Below, in pieces: positions 17,621 to 26,187 of a stretch of 64,000 bases of DNA (the stretch's first letter is position 1; each line of letters starts with the position of its first letter). Source of the DNA: an uncultured Hyphomicrobiales bacterium (GTDB lineage: Bacteria > Pseudomonadota > Alphaproteobacteria > Rhizobiales > Xanthobacteraceae). The stretch lies in the NCBI GenBank assembly GCA_903878085.1, contig CAIRGJ010000046.1, forward strand, positions 124,001 to 188,000, read 5' to 3'. The position numbers and the translations under genes are program-made. Under the pieces are notes generated by a model. It was not told where the DNA came from, made no database searches, and was given only the letters and a program-made list of their open reading frames with translations.

Positions 17621-18526
17621 TTGAGCGTGTCAGACGAACCGCCGCGCATCGCCGGGCCGGTGGCGCATCCGCGCAAGCCGCGCATTCTGCCGCCGCCGGG
17701 CGCCTGGGATACGCACGCGCATATCTTCGGTCCGCCGGACAAATTCCCCTACACAGCGGGGCGCGGCTACACGCCGCCAGACGCGCCGGCGGAGAACTTC
17801 ATCGCGCTGCTCGATCATCTCGGCTTCGCGCGCGGCGTCGCGGTGCAGGGCAACGCGCATGGCTACGACAACCGCGTGCTGCTCGATGCGCTGGCGCGCT
17901 ATCCGCAACGGCTGCGCGGCGTCGCCATCACCGATACGCGCATCAAGCCGGAAACGTTGCGCGATTGGCACACAATCGGCATGCGCGGTCTGCGCTTTCA
18001 TTTGTTTTCGGACGCCGGCAAGCCCGGCTATGTGCGTGGCGTCGGGCTCGACGTGTTCGAAGTGTTCCGTAAGGTGATGGCCGAGCTTGGCTGGGTCATG
18101 CAGATTTTCTGCGACTGGCGGCTGATGCAGGACCTGGCGCCGGTGGTGCGCGCGATCGCGCGCGACATGCCGGTGATCGTCGATCACATGCTGCATATTC
18201 CCGCGGCGCGCGGCATTGGCGATGCGAATTTTCAGGTGCTGCTCAAGCTGGTGGGCGAGGGCCACGCCCATGTGAAGCTGTCGGCGCCGTACCGGATGTC
18301 GGCGCGGTTTCCCGATTATCCGGACGCCAAGCCGTTCCACGATGCGCTGGTTAGCGCCAATCCCGAACGGCTGATGTGGGGCACCGACTGGCCGCATCCC
18401 TCGATCGCGGCGCAAGTGATGCCGGACGACGGCCACTTGCTGGACCTGCTCATGGATTGGACGCCGGACGCCGGGGCGCGGCGGCGGATATTGGTCGACA
18501 CGCCGCAAAGATTGTTCGGCGGATAG
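17621..18526 (+). CDS. Amidohydrolase family protein, 2-pyrone-4,6-dicarboxylate lactonase-like
   Basis: 301 residues from TTG 17621 (GTG at 17627 is the alternative). DTHAHIFGP near residue 30 gives the HxH metal-site motif of the amidohydrolase_2 superfamily; DHMLHIP and GTDWPHP supply the later His and Asp. The overall pattern (DTHAHIFGP, FPYTAGRGYTPPDAP) is that of 2-pyrone-4,6-dicarboxylate (LigI-type) and related lactonases. The real substrate may be another lactone. The start overlaps the frame-corrected stop of the Bug gene, suggesting an uptake-plus-hydrolysis pair. Confidence 0.85.
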   Translation: MSVSDEPPRIAGPVAHPRKPRILPPPGAWDTHAHIFGPPDKFPYTAGRGYTPPDAPAENFIALLDHLGFARGVAVQGNAHGYDNRVLLDALARYPQRLRGVAITDTRIKPETLRDWHTIGMRGLRFHLFSDAGKPGYVRGVGLDVFEVFRKVMAELGWVMQIFCDWRLMQDLAPVVRAIARDMPVIVDHMLHIPAARGIGDANFQVLLKLVGEGHAHVKLSAPYRMSARFPDYPDAKPFHDALVSANPERLMWGTDWPHPSIAAQVMPDDGHLLDLLMDWTPDAGARRRILVDTPQRLFGG

Positions 18527-18532
18527 CGCCGT

Positions 18533-18982
18533 TCAAGGTAGTTTGTCGGTCTTTGCCTTGATGGCGTCGATACGGCTGCTCGCGGTTGCGCTGGCGGTTT
18601 CCAAGGCGGCGAGCCGATTGTCGATTGATTGCGGCGCCGCGGCAGCGTTGGCGATGACCTTCATCTGGTCAGAGAGTTGTTTGTAGCCGTCGGCAAGATT
18701 TTTAAAATTTTCGCTCAGGTTTGACACATCAGCGGTGGCAGCCTTGAGGTCGGTAGAAGCTCTTTCGACGTCGGGCGCCCTTACGTAGAGCAGTAGCTTC
18801 GGAAAAAAGAGGATGACGGCGGATGCAATGGCGGCGATCAGCAGCCAAAAGCCGACGTTCGGCATGGGTTTCGTCGGCATCTCACCGCCGAAGTAGGCGA
18901 TAAAGCTTCCCGCCAGTGTCGCCACGAAAAATAGCCGAAGCGGCCAGGTCAATCCCGACAGATTGTCTTTGTTGACAGCCAT
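18533..18982 (-). CDS. Hypothetical membrane protein with coiled coil
   Basis: 149 residues. Two transmembrane helices (about 14-32 and 43-66) are followed by a long amphipathic helical part (STDLKAATADVSNLSENFKN and LAALETASATASSRIDAIKA) likely to form a coiled coil. Ends in KTDKLP. It is convergent with the amidohydrolase gene, six bases away. Function unknown; local codon use is slightly less GC-biased than its neighbours. Confidence 0.7.
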   Translation of the reverse strand: MAVNKDNLSGLTWPLRLFFVATLAGSFIAYFGGEMPTKPMPNVGFWLLIAAIASAVILFFPKLLLYVRAPDVERASTDLKAATADVSNLSENFKNLADGYKQLSDQMKVIANAAAAPQSIDNRLAALETASATASSRIDAIKAKTDKLP

Positions 18983-19077
18983 GCCTGCGCCCCCCGGCTT
19001 GTGTCACCGCCGCGGATGCTACAATCACAGGATGTGTTGTGCAACCGCATATCGCCTGCCGAGTGTCTTGGTAGTCT

Positions 19078-20241
19078 TTAGGCCGCCTTTTTCCAGAGAT
19101 GCTTCGAGGCCAGCGCCGCGCCTTCGGCCAGCGATTGCAGCTTCATCCAGACGATCTTGGTGTCGACCTGGACTCTTCCGGCAAAGGTGCCGAAGCCGCA
19201 ATCGACGCCGCCTATCAGGTTTTCGCGGCCGACCGCGCTGGCGAAATTCATGAGCCGGTCGGCGACCAGTTCCGGGTGCTCGACGGTGTTCACGGTGGAG
19301 TCGATCACGCCCGGAATGATGACCTTGCCAGCCGGCAACTTCACATCGCGCCAGATTTTCCATTCGTGCTCGTGACGGCCGTTAGCGGCGGGGAACGACA
19401 CTGCGGTCGGTTTCGCGGTGAGTACGATATCGACGATATCGATCAGCGGGATGTCGTGGTGGCGCGGCGACATGGTCGAGCCCCAGCACACGTGCATGCG
19501 CATGCGATCGGCCGGAATGTCGGCGACTGCGTGGTTGAGCGCGGCGACGTTGGTGGCGATGATCTTGCGAAAATTAGCGAGCCCCTGGTCGCGATAAGTG
19601 GTGTGCCACAGCATCGCCAGGTCGGGGCAATCGAGCTGCAGCAGGAAGCCGGCGTCGACAATGGCTTTGTATTCGCGCTTCATCACGTCGGCGAGCGCGA
19701 ACACATATTCTTCCTCGGTCTTATAGTGCTTGTTCTTCAGATAACGTGCGATCTGGCCGGGCGACGGCGAGGTCATGAACAGTTCTTCGGCCAAATTTGG
19801 ATTCATGGCGCCCGCTATCGCGCCTTTCGACAGCTCAATATCGGCCAGCGCCGCCGGCCAGTCCTTCCAGCCGACGTCGCTGCTGCACATCGGGCGATGC
19901 TGGAACGGCGAGGCAAACTGTTTGAGGATTTCCGCGAGCTCCGGGAATTCCGGCTCGCCGGTGCCGAGCGGCGGCGAACTCTCGCCCTCGAATCCGGCCA
20001 GCCGGTCGAGCACATGCACGGTGTAATCGGTGCGGCCCTGCTCGCCGTCATTGATAATGTCGATGCCGCACTCGACCTGCTTGCCGACCACATAGGCAAT
20101 GGCCTCGCGCACCGCGGCGTTCAGCTCGGCTTTGCGCTTGCCGGGATTGGCCTGCTCGGCGAGCAGCAGTTCGACGACCTTGGCGGTGCGCGGCAGGCTG
20201 CCGGTGTGGGTGGTGAGAATGCGGTCGGTGCTGCGTTTCAT
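19078..20241 (-). CDS. Cobalamin-independent methionine synthase-like (MetE C-terminal domain) protein
   Basis: 387 residues, about half a MetE. The N-terminus RILTTHTGSLPRT and the Zn-site elements HVCWGS (His-x-Cys) and VDCGFGTFAG (Cys near the C-terminus) match the C-terminal catalytic barrel of MetE. Stand-alone barrels of this kind transfer methyl groups from other donors or act in catabolic demethylation; a folate-binding N-terminal barrel is missing. The ABM monooxygenase gene lies 36 bases upstream on the same strand, so they are probably co-transcribed. Actual donor and acceptor are unknown. Confidence 0.85.
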   Translation of the reverse strand: MKRSTDRILTTHTGSLPRTAKVVELLLAEQANPGKRKAELNAAVREAIAYVVGKQVECGIDIINDGEQGRTDYTVHVLDRLAGFEGESSPPLGTGEPEFPELAEILKQFASPFQHRPMCSSDVGWKDWPAALADIELSKGAIAGAMNPNLAEELFMTSPSPGQIARYLKNKHYKTEEEYVFALADVMKREYKAIVDAGFLLQLDCPDLAMLWHTTYRDQGLANFRKIIATNVAALNHAVADIPADRMRMHVCWGSTMSPRHHDIPLIDIVDIVLTAKPTAVSFPAANGRHEHEWKIWRDVKLPAGKVIIPGVIDSTVNTVEHPELVADRLMNFASAVGRENLIGGVDCGFGTFAGRVQVDTKIVWMKLQSLAEGAALASKHLWKKAA

Positions 20242-20277
20242 TGTCGTTTCTTCCCGGCAACGCCGTTCTTGTTTAAA

Positions 20278-20577
20278 TTAGAATCCGTGCACGGTTTCAC
20301 GGACATGCTCGACGTCGGGCGGCGCGGCGAAACAGTGGCCGACCAGCTTGCGCCATTCCTGAAAATCGGGCGAACCGCGGAAGTCGATGGTGTGGTTTTC
20401 CAGCGTGTCCCATTTGACGAACAACCGGTAGCGCTGCGGCTTTTCGTGCGAGCGCTGCAGCGTCATGCCGATGCAGCCTTTGGCGCGCTTGAACAGCGGC
20501 GCGGCGTTTTTCACGCCGGCTTCGAAGTCGGCTTCCATGCCGGGTTTCACGTCGATCTGCGCGATTTCCATGAGCAT
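20278..20577 (-). CDS. Antibiotic biosynthesis monooxygenase (ABM) domain protein
   Basis: 99 residues, a single ferredoxin-like ABM domain: MLMEIAQIDVKPGMEADFEAG at the start, then FKRAKGCIGMTLQRS, RYRLFVKWDTLENHTIDFRGS and FQEWRKLV. Such proteins are cofactor-free monooxygenases, heme-degrading enzymes or quinol-related stress proteins (YgiN-like). The heme-degrading Asn/Trp pattern cannot be confirmed. It is upstream of the MetE-like gene in the same direction. Confidence 0.85.
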   Translation of the reverse strand: MLMEIAQIDVKPGMEADFEAGVKNAAPLFKRAKGCIGMTLQRSHEKPQRYRLFVKWDTLENHTIDFRGSPDFQEWRKLVGHCFAAPPDVEHVRETVHGF

Positions 20578-20662
20578 GGCGGGCCTCCGATAGCGGGGCC
20601 GGCATTATGAGTGTTCAGCCGACCGCCGCAAGGGCGGGCCGCGGCCCACTCTCGTAGAATGA

Positions 20663-21685
20663 CTAAAACGCCCGCATCCGGTGCAGCGCCCAGTAGCTGA
20701 CCGCGCTGGCGGCAAGCGCCACGCCCAGCGCCAGCCAGGTACCGCCGTCGGTGTTCTGAAACAACATGTCCTTGGTGTTCATGCCGAAGAAGCCGGTGAC
20801 CAGCGTCGGCGGCAGGAAGCAGGCGGTGAGGATCGACAGCGTGAACAGGCGGCGGTTGGTGATCTCGATCATCTTGGCGGCGACCTCGTCGATCAACAGC
20901 CGGGCGCGGTCGTGCAGCGAGCCGACTTCGTGATCGATGGCGTCGAGCTTTTGCGCCAGCGCGCGGATCGCCTGCGCCACCGGCGCATTGTCGGAGCTCA
21001 TGCGATGTTCGACGCGGTGAAACATCGCGCGCAATTGCGCCAGATGGCGGTGCACCCGCACGGCCTGGAGCCGCACGCGGCCGACTCGCGGCCGTTCGTC
21101 GGCGAAGCCGCCGTGCATCACGCGGTCCTCGATGTTGTCGAGCTCGTTGCCGAGTTCCTCGGCCATGCGGCCGACGGCGTCGGCGAACTGATCGATCACG
21201 GCATCAAGAAAGGACACCGGCGTGAGGAAGCGTTTGCCGGCCTCGATGCCGCGGCGCACGGTCTCGACCGAATGCAGCGGCGTGCGGCGCGCGCTGACGA
21301 TCACCCGGTCGGTCATGACGAAGCGCAGCCGCACGATGGAATCGGTGGCGTGCGCGATCTCCTGCTGCAGATCGGGCACCACGCCGACGATCTCGTTGCC
21401 AAGCAGATCCATGCGCATGTGTTCTTCCGGCCCAAGCAACAACTCGCGGGCGAGGTCCGACAGGCGGGCGTTGTGCGATATCCAGGCGCGGCAGCGGGTG
21501 TCGGCGAGCGACAGGTGCACCCAGGTCCAGCCGTCGGCGCTCGCCAGGGCTTGATCGACCGACCCGCTCGGCAGCTGCGCGCCGGCGCCGTCGGCGGCGA
21601 AGCGATAGACCCAGACGATGCCGGATTCAGGCGACGCCTCGGCGGGTTCGGTGTGGCCGCCTGCGGCGGTACGGGTGTTCAGCAT
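20663..21685 (-). CDS. CorA/ZntB-family divalent metal transporter (first paralogue)
   Basis: 340 residues. A long cytoplasmic domain (1-275) precedes two C-terminal membrane helices. The family motif GMN occurs in FFGMNTKDM between them. The N-terminal pattern (GIVWVYRFAADGAGAQL, WTWVHLSLADTRCRAWI) fits ZntB, a zinc channel/transporter, better than magnesium CorA. A second family member lies at 27627-28661, sharing WIWIHLSL..TRARDWI-type blocks, so they are old duplicates. Confidence 0.9.
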   Translation of the reverse strand: MLNTRTAAGGHTEPAEASPESGIVWVYRFAADGAGAQLPSGSVDQALASADGWTWVHLSLADTRCRAWISHNARLSDLARELLLGPEEHMRMDLLGNEIVGVVPDLQQEIAHATDSIVRLRFVMTDRVIVSARRTPLHSVETVRRGIEAGKRFLTPVSFLDAVIDQFADAVGRMAEELGNELDNIEDRVMHGGFADERPRVGRVRLQAVRVHRHLAQLRAMFHRVEHRMSSDNAPVAQAIRALAQKLDAIDHEVGSLHDRARLLIDEVAAKMIEITNRRLFTLSILTACFLPPTLVTGFFGMNTKDMLFQNTDGGTWLALGVALAASAVSYWALHRMRAF

Positions 21686-21757
21686 GGCATCCTCGCGCTC
21701 GGTCGTTGTGCGCGAGTTGAGGCGGTGGCCGATGACAGGACGATGACAGCGAGGGCG

Positions 21758-23605
21758 CTATTCCGCAGCCTGTCGCGGGCCGATATCGATGAAGCCGCCG
21801 GATTGGTGCCGCCACAGCGACGCGTAATGACCGCCTTGTTGCAGCAGGCTTTGATGCGTGCCCTGCTCGACGATGCGGCCCTGATCCATAATCACCAGAC
21901 GATCCATCCGCGCGATGGTCGACAGCCGATGCGCGATGGCGACCACGGTCTTGCCGCGCATCAGCACGTCCAGGCTCGATTGAATCGCGGCTTCGACCTC
22001 GCTGTCGAGCGCCGAAGTCGCCTCGTCGAGCAGCAAGATCGGCGCATCCTTCAGAATCACGCGGGCGATCGCGATGCGCTGACGTTGTCCGCCGGACAGC
22101 TTGACGCCGCGCTCGCCGACATGGGCGTCATAGCCGCGCCGCCCGAGTTGGTCCTCGAGGTCGAGGATGAAGTCGTGCGCATGCGCCATCTGCGCAGCGG
22201 CGACGAGATCGGCTTCGCTGGCGTCCGGCCGCCCGAAGCGGATATTGTCGCGGATCGAGCGGTGCAGCAGCGAGGTGTCCTGCGTGACGACGGAGACCTG
22301 GGTGCGCAGGCTTTCCTGCGTCACCTCGGCGATATTCTGGCCGTCGATCAGGATGCGGCCGCCTTCGATCTCGAAGAAGCGCAACAGCAGGTTGACGATG
22401 GTCGACTTGCCGGCGCCCGAGCGGCCGACCAGGCCGATCTTCTCGCCCGGTTTGACGTCGAGCGTCAGCCCGTCGATCAAGCCGCTCTCACGGCCGTAGC
22501 CGAAGCGGACATTGTCGAACAGGATTTCGCCGCGCGTGACCACGAGCGGCTTGGCGTCCGGGATATCAACCAGCGTGTGCGGCTTGGCGATGGTCAACAT
22601 GCCTTCCTGCACCACGCCGATGTTTTCAAAGATGCCCGTCACCTGCCAGGCGACCCAGCCGGAGGCGCTGACGATCTGCATGGCCATCGGCAGTGCCATC
22701 GCCACCGTGCCCACGCCAACATGGCCCTGACGCCACAGCACGATGGCGAAGGCGCCGGTCCCCGTGATCAACAAGGCATTGAGCGCGGTCAGCGTCAGGG
22801 CGAACAGCGTGTTGAGACGGAGCTGCTCGTGGAAGCGGTCGGTGTGATGATCGATGGCGTCGCGGACGTAAGCCTCTTCGTCCCTGGCGCGCGCGAACAG
22901 CTTGACCGTGACGATGTTGGTGTAGGTATCGACGATACGGCCGGTCAGCATCGAGCGCGCTTCGGACATGACCTTGGAGCGGTCGCGCATGCGCGGCACG
23001 AAGAAGCACAGCATGCCGATATAGCCGGCAAACCACAGCACCACCGGCAGCGCCAGCCAGGGCTCGGCGGCGGCGAGCAGGATCAACGAACTGGTGCCGT
23101 AGATCAGGATGAACCAGACCGCGGTCAGCAGCGACACCAGGCTTTCGCGAATGGCCGGGCCGGTCTGCATCACCCGCGTGGCGATGCGGCCGGCGAAGTC
23201 GTTCTGGAAGAAGGCCCATGACTGGCGCACCACGTGCCAGTGGTTCTGCCAGCGGATGCGGTTCGCCACGTTGGCGGCGATCGCCTGGTTCATGAACAAA
23301 TGCTGGGTGGTCACGGCAAGCGGCCGCAGGGCGAGCAGCGCCACGGCCATGCCGGCCAGCATCGGCCACGAATTCGTCAGAAAATCTTCCGGGTTGCTGT
23401 GGCTGACTAGATTGACCACCTGGCCGATGAAGACAGGAACGGCGATGTCGAGCAGCGCCACAATAAAGCCGATGGCGAATAGGCCGATGAACAAGGGCTT
23501 GGCCTGCTTGGCAAAATGCCAATAGAACGCCACCAGTCCGGCCGGCGGCTCGGACCGCTCCGGTGTCGAGACCGTCGGCAGCAGTTTTTCAAAAAAGCGA
23601 AACAT
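21758..23605 (-). CDS. ABC exporter, fused permease and ATPase (MsbA-type)
   Basis: 615 residues from ATG 23605 (the frame is open to 23656, but MFRFFEKLLP is the natural start). The six-helix transmembrane domain (about 30-325) is followed by a nucleotide-binding domain with Walker A GRSGAGKST, signature LSGGQRQR and Walker B ILLLDEATSALD, then the H-loop AIAHRLSTI. Half-transporters of this type dimerise and export lipids, peptides or drugs. The substrate cannot be told from sequence. A perfect hairpin at 23625-23650 separates it from the GST gene. Confidence 0.93.
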   Translation of the reverse strand: MFRFFEKLLPTVSTPERSEPPAGLVAFYWHFAKQAKPLFIGLFAIGFIVALLDIAVPVFIGQVVNLVSHSNPEDFLTNSWPMLAGMAVALLALRPLAVTTQHLFMNQAIAANVANRIRWQNHWHVVRQSWAFFQNDFAGRIATRVMQTGPAIRESLVSLLTAVWFILIYGTSSLILLAAAEPWLALPVVLWFAGYIGMLCFFVPRMRDRSKVMSEARSMLTGRIVDTYTNIVTVKLFARARDEEAYVRDAIDHHTDRFHEQLRLNTLFALTLTALNALLITGTGAFAIVLWRQGHVGVGTVAMALPMAMQIVSASGWVAWQVTGIFENIGVVQEGMLTIAKPHTLVDIPDAKPLVVTRGEILFDNVRFGYGRESGLIDGLTLDVKPGEKIGLVGRSGAGKSTIVNLLLRFFEIEGGRILIDGQNIAEVTQESLRTQVSVVTQDTSLLHRSIRDNIRFGRPDASEADLVAAAQMAHAHDFILDLEDQLGRRGYDAHVGERGVKLSGGQRQRIAIARVILKDAPILLLDEATSALDSEVEAAIQSSLDVLMRGKTVVAIAHRLSTIARMDRLVIMDQGRIVEQGTHQSLLQQGGHYASLWRHQSGGFIDIGPRQAAE

Positions 23606-23624
23606 CGTCGTTCTCAATACAAAG

Positions 23625-23650
23625 ACGCGCGGCGTTTCCACGCCGCGCGT
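23625..23650 (-). terminator. Perfect hairpin after the GST gene
   Basis: Eleven-base perfect stem ACGCGCGGCGT/ACGCCGCGCGT with a four-base loop, followed by TCTTTGT on the minus strand. It sits between the GST gene and the ABC exporter. Confidence 0.6.
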
Positions 23651-23713
23651 TATCATAGGGGTTATTCCGCCAGGCTAGAAACGCATCGTGTCGATAGCGT
23701 GGCATTCCCGGCG

Positions 23714-24418
23714 TCAGGCGCGGGCGTATTTGCCGCGGCCGAAGTAGCGGTCCTTGTCGTCGTCGGTGGCGTTGTCGCGCGCCGATTTGATGGCACCGAT
23801 CTTGACATAAGCGCGCTTGACCGCATCGCGCGCTGCGATCTTGTCGATCCAGGCCTTGACGTGCGGATACTTGTTCATGTCGATATTGAGGAGTTCGAAA
23901 TTTCGCAGCCACGGGAAGGCGGCAATGTCGGCGATCGTGTAGTCGTCACCGATAACATAAGCCTGCTTGCTCAGGCGTTCGTCATAAACGGTGTAGAGCT
24001 TGTTCAGCATCGTACGGTAGCGGCTAATCGCGTAATCCTGCCCCGGACCGGCGAAGCGGCTGAAGTGTACCGCTTGTCCAGCCATCGGGCCGAGATTGGC
24101 CATCTGCACCATCAGCCACTGGATCACGTCGTAGCGTTTGACCGGGTCGTGCGGAATGAATTTGCCGGTCTTTTCGGCAAGATACATCAGAATCGCGCCG
24201 GACTCGATCAGTGTGTAGGGCTTGCCGCTGGGTCCGTCGTGATCGACGATCGCGGGCACCTTCTGCAAAGGGTTAAGCTTTGTGAATTCCGGCGTGAACT
24301 GCTCGGCTTTCCAGACGTCGACGAGCTTGGTGTTGTAGGGCAGCTCGCATTCCTCGAGCATGATGAAAATCTTCTGCACGTTCGGGCTGGTCAGCGCGTA
24401 AAGGTCGATCATGGGCAT
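23714..24418 (-). CDS. Glutathione S-transferase family protein (YfcG/nu-class-like)
   Basis: 234 residues. The N-terminal thioredoxin-like domain has LTSPNVQKIFIMLEE and KVPAIVDHDG, with the glutathione-contact motif LIESGAILMYLAEK; an all-helical C-terminal domain follows with YTIADIAAFPWLRN. The TSPN.K start and SPN-type helix recall E. coli YfcG/YghU, which have disulfide-bond reductase activity. A C-terminal acidic extension (NATDDDKDRYF) is unusual. It is probably transcribed on its own. Confidence 0.92.
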   Translation of the reverse strand: MPMIDLYALTSPNVQKIFIMLEECELPYNTKLVDVWKAEQFTPEFTKLNPLQKVPAIVDHDGPSGKPYTLIESGAILMYLAEKTGKFIPHDPVKRYDVIQWLMVQMANLGPMAGQAVHFSRFAGPGQDYAISRYRTMLNKLYTVYDERLSKQAYVIGDDYTIADIAAFPWLRNFELLNIDMNKYPHVKAWIDKIAARDAVKRAYVKIGAIKSARDNATDDDKDRYFGRGKYARA

Positions 24419-24483
24419 GTCTCTGTGAAAGCCGCGGACTGCGGCGGGCGTTTATAGCGGAACAAGGAAGGGGTTGTCGCGGC

Positions 24484-24680
24484 TCAGGCGGGCGGCGGCG
24501 CGCTTGCGGCGGCCGCCTTGCGCAGGCAGGTCGGGCACAGGCAGTCCTCATTCGCCCGGCCGTCGGCATCGGCAGGCGATAGGGCTCGGCCGCGCACCAG
24601 CAACCGCCCGCAAGATTGCATTCGAACGCCGTGTCGCAACGGGCGCAGGTGAGCTGTCGAGGTGGGGTCGCGGTTTGCAT
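24484..24680 (-). pseudogene. Cysteine-rich CWC family protein, frameshifted
   Basis: The frame starts MQTATPPRQLTCARCDTAFE, then CNLAGGCWCAAEPYRLPMP, the exact Cys pattern of the CWC family. It then runs into arginine-rich nonsense. In the next frame the expected ending appears: RANEDCLCPTCLRKAAAASA and a stop at 24484. One base is missing near 24555-24565. Joined, the protein would be about 65 residues with a four-to-seven Cys putative zinc site. It could be a genuine recent mutation or an assembly error. Function of the family is unknown. Confidence 0.75.
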
Positions 24681-24739
24681 GATCGATCCCGAGAGTGGAT
24701 GGTCATATTACGGAATCGAATCAGCCATAATGCAAGGCC

Positions 24740-25003
24740 ATGCCAAACACGCCGCTTCTTGATGCCATCGGCGTGTCCGCCGCGATCCTGACCACGCTGT
24801 GCTGGTTGCCGCAGGCACTCAAGGTATTTCGCGACAAGGAAACCCGCGCCATATCGCTGCCTGCGACCGTCACGCTGAATGCCGGTATTTTGCTGTGGCT
24901 GGTCTATGGCATCGGCATCGGCGACTGGCCGGTGATTGGCGCCAACGCGGTATCGTTCGTGCTGATGTCCGCCATCATCGCCATGAAGCTGCGCTACGGA
25001 TAG
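24740..25003 (+). CDS. SemiSWEET-type small sugar transporter
   Basis: 87 residues with three transmembrane helices. LCWLPQALKVFRDKETRAISL carries the PQ-loop proline-glutamine motif and the characteristic ISL turn, and LLWLVYGIGIGDWPVIGAN matches the third helix. SemiSWEETs dimerise to make a sugar uniporter. The stop TAG shares its last base with the palindromic repeat at 25003-25074. Confidence 0.92.
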   Translation: MPNTPLLDAIGVSAAILTTLCWLPQALKVFRDKETRAISLPATVTLNAGILLWLVYGIGIGDWPVIGANAVSFVLMSAIIAMKLRYG

Positions 25004-25074
25004 CGCATGATCCGGAAAAGCATGTCCTCGACTTGATCTGGGATGGGGACCGGTTTTCGGACAAGATCATGCGC
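25003..25074 (+). repeat. Dispersed palindromic repeat, copy 4 (long form, 72 bp)
   Basis: Begins GCGCATGATCCGGAAAAG and ends TTCGGACAAGATCATGCGC. It differs from copy 2 at about four positions. Its first base is the last base of the SemiSWEET stop codon. Confidence 0.85.
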
Positions 25075-25089
25075 AACTAACGCATAAAA

Positions 25090-25116
25090 AGCCGCCGCCC
25101 TTGCGAGGCGGCGGCT
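25090..25116 (-). terminator. Terminator after the MBL hydrolase gene
   Basis: Ten-base perfect stem AGCCGCCGCC/GGCGGCGGCT with a seven-base loop; on the minus strand the stem is followed by TTTTT, so it serves the minus-strand gene ending at 25136. Confidence 0.75.
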
Positions 25117-25135
25117 GAATTTCAGGTCGTAACGA

Positions 25136-26050
25136 TCAGGTGCCGCGGCCCCACAATCCGCAATAACGCCGCGCCACCATGCCCAAGCCCGCTTCGTAGC
25201 CCGGCAGCGTGGCGTATTTAGGCATCTTGAATTCCTTCTCGGCGGCGTCCCAGCACTTGCCGTCCTGGCCCATTTTCTTCATTTCGGCGGACGCCTCTTG
25301 ATAAAGCGTCAGCACGTTCTGCGCGTCCTGCTTGGTGCCGAGCCGGCCGGCAGGCTGGCCGGGATGGCCCGGGATCAGCCGGTCCCAGTCCAGCGCCATC
25401 ACCTTCTTGATGAAGGCTTCCGATTCGATCGGAAAGAAGTCGATCATGCCGCGGCCCGGAAAGGTGCCGACCGGAATGGTGTCGACGACGAACACGATCT
25501 TCTCTTTCGGCAGCCGCATCACGATGTTGGAGTCGGAATGGTTGGCGCCAAGATAGAGCAGTTCGACGGTGGTGCCGCCGAGCGTGATGGTCTTCTTGCC
25601 GTCGAAGGTTTCGTCCGGCAGCACGGTGTTCGGATCGCCGAGCGGCGCCAGATGCGTCTTGACGTTCTTGTGCGCGACGATGCGGGCGCCGGCGTCCTTG
25701 AACGCCTTGCCGCCGGCGATGTGATCGTAGTGGTGGTGGCTGTAGATCAGATATTTGATCGGCTGGTTGGTGACCTTCTTGATCTCGTCGACATAAGTCT
25801 GCCCGCCGGTCGGCCGTCCATAGGCGATCGGATCGGTGGCGATCACGCCGGCCTTGGTGACGACGAACATCGACTGATGGCCGCCGTTGCGGAAGATGTA
25901 AACGTTGTCGGTGCCTTCGACCTTCGTAGTGGCGAATGGTGGCGGGCTTTGCGCCGCCGCGGGTGCGGCAAATGCGACTGCGGACAACGCAGCCAAAGCT
26001 CCCAAGAACTTGGCTCCCAAGAACTTGGCGGCCGCGAGTTGGACCTTCAT
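25136..26050 (-). CDS. Exported MBL-fold metallohydrolase
   Basis: 304 residues with a signal peptide ending AAPAAAQ. The metallo-beta-lactamase metal motif is complete: HHHYDHIAGG, a later NHSDSN and LIPGHPGQP. The substrate cannot be inferred; this branch includes quinoprotein-associated and SoxH-like hydrolases. The signal peptide contains KFLGAKFLGA, encoded by a perfect 15-bp tandem duplication (25998-26027). A good terminator follows. Confidence 0.9.
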   Translation of the reverse strand: MKVQLAAAKFLGAKFLGALAALSAVAFAAPAAAQSPPPFATTKVEGTDNVYIFRNGGHQSMFVVTKAGVIATDPIAYGRPTGGQTYVDEIKKVTNQPIKYLIYSHHHYDHIAGGKAFKDAGARIVAHKNVKTHLAPLGDPNTVLPDETFDGKKTITLGGTTVELLYLGANHSDSNIVMRLPKEKIVFVVDTIPVGTFPGRGMIDFFPIESEAFIKKVMALDWDRLIPGHPGQPAGRLGTKQDAQNVLTLYQEASAEMKKMGQDGKCWDAAEKEFKMPKYATLPGYEAGLGMVARRYCGLWGRGT

Positions 26051-26187
26051 GGTGTCTCCCCTGATGGCGCGGTTTTTTAAGCATTATTCCGCACTGCGGG
26101 ACGCGCCGGCCCGATGACGGATGGTCACGAGCATAAACGCTGGGGAGCGATTGTTATTCCCCGTCACGATGCGGCCGAATGCCGCCG

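Noticed and set aside
20681-23221. 846-codon open frame on the plus strand
   Set aside because: Antisense to the CorA and ABC exporter genes, same composition bias, no recognisable domain.
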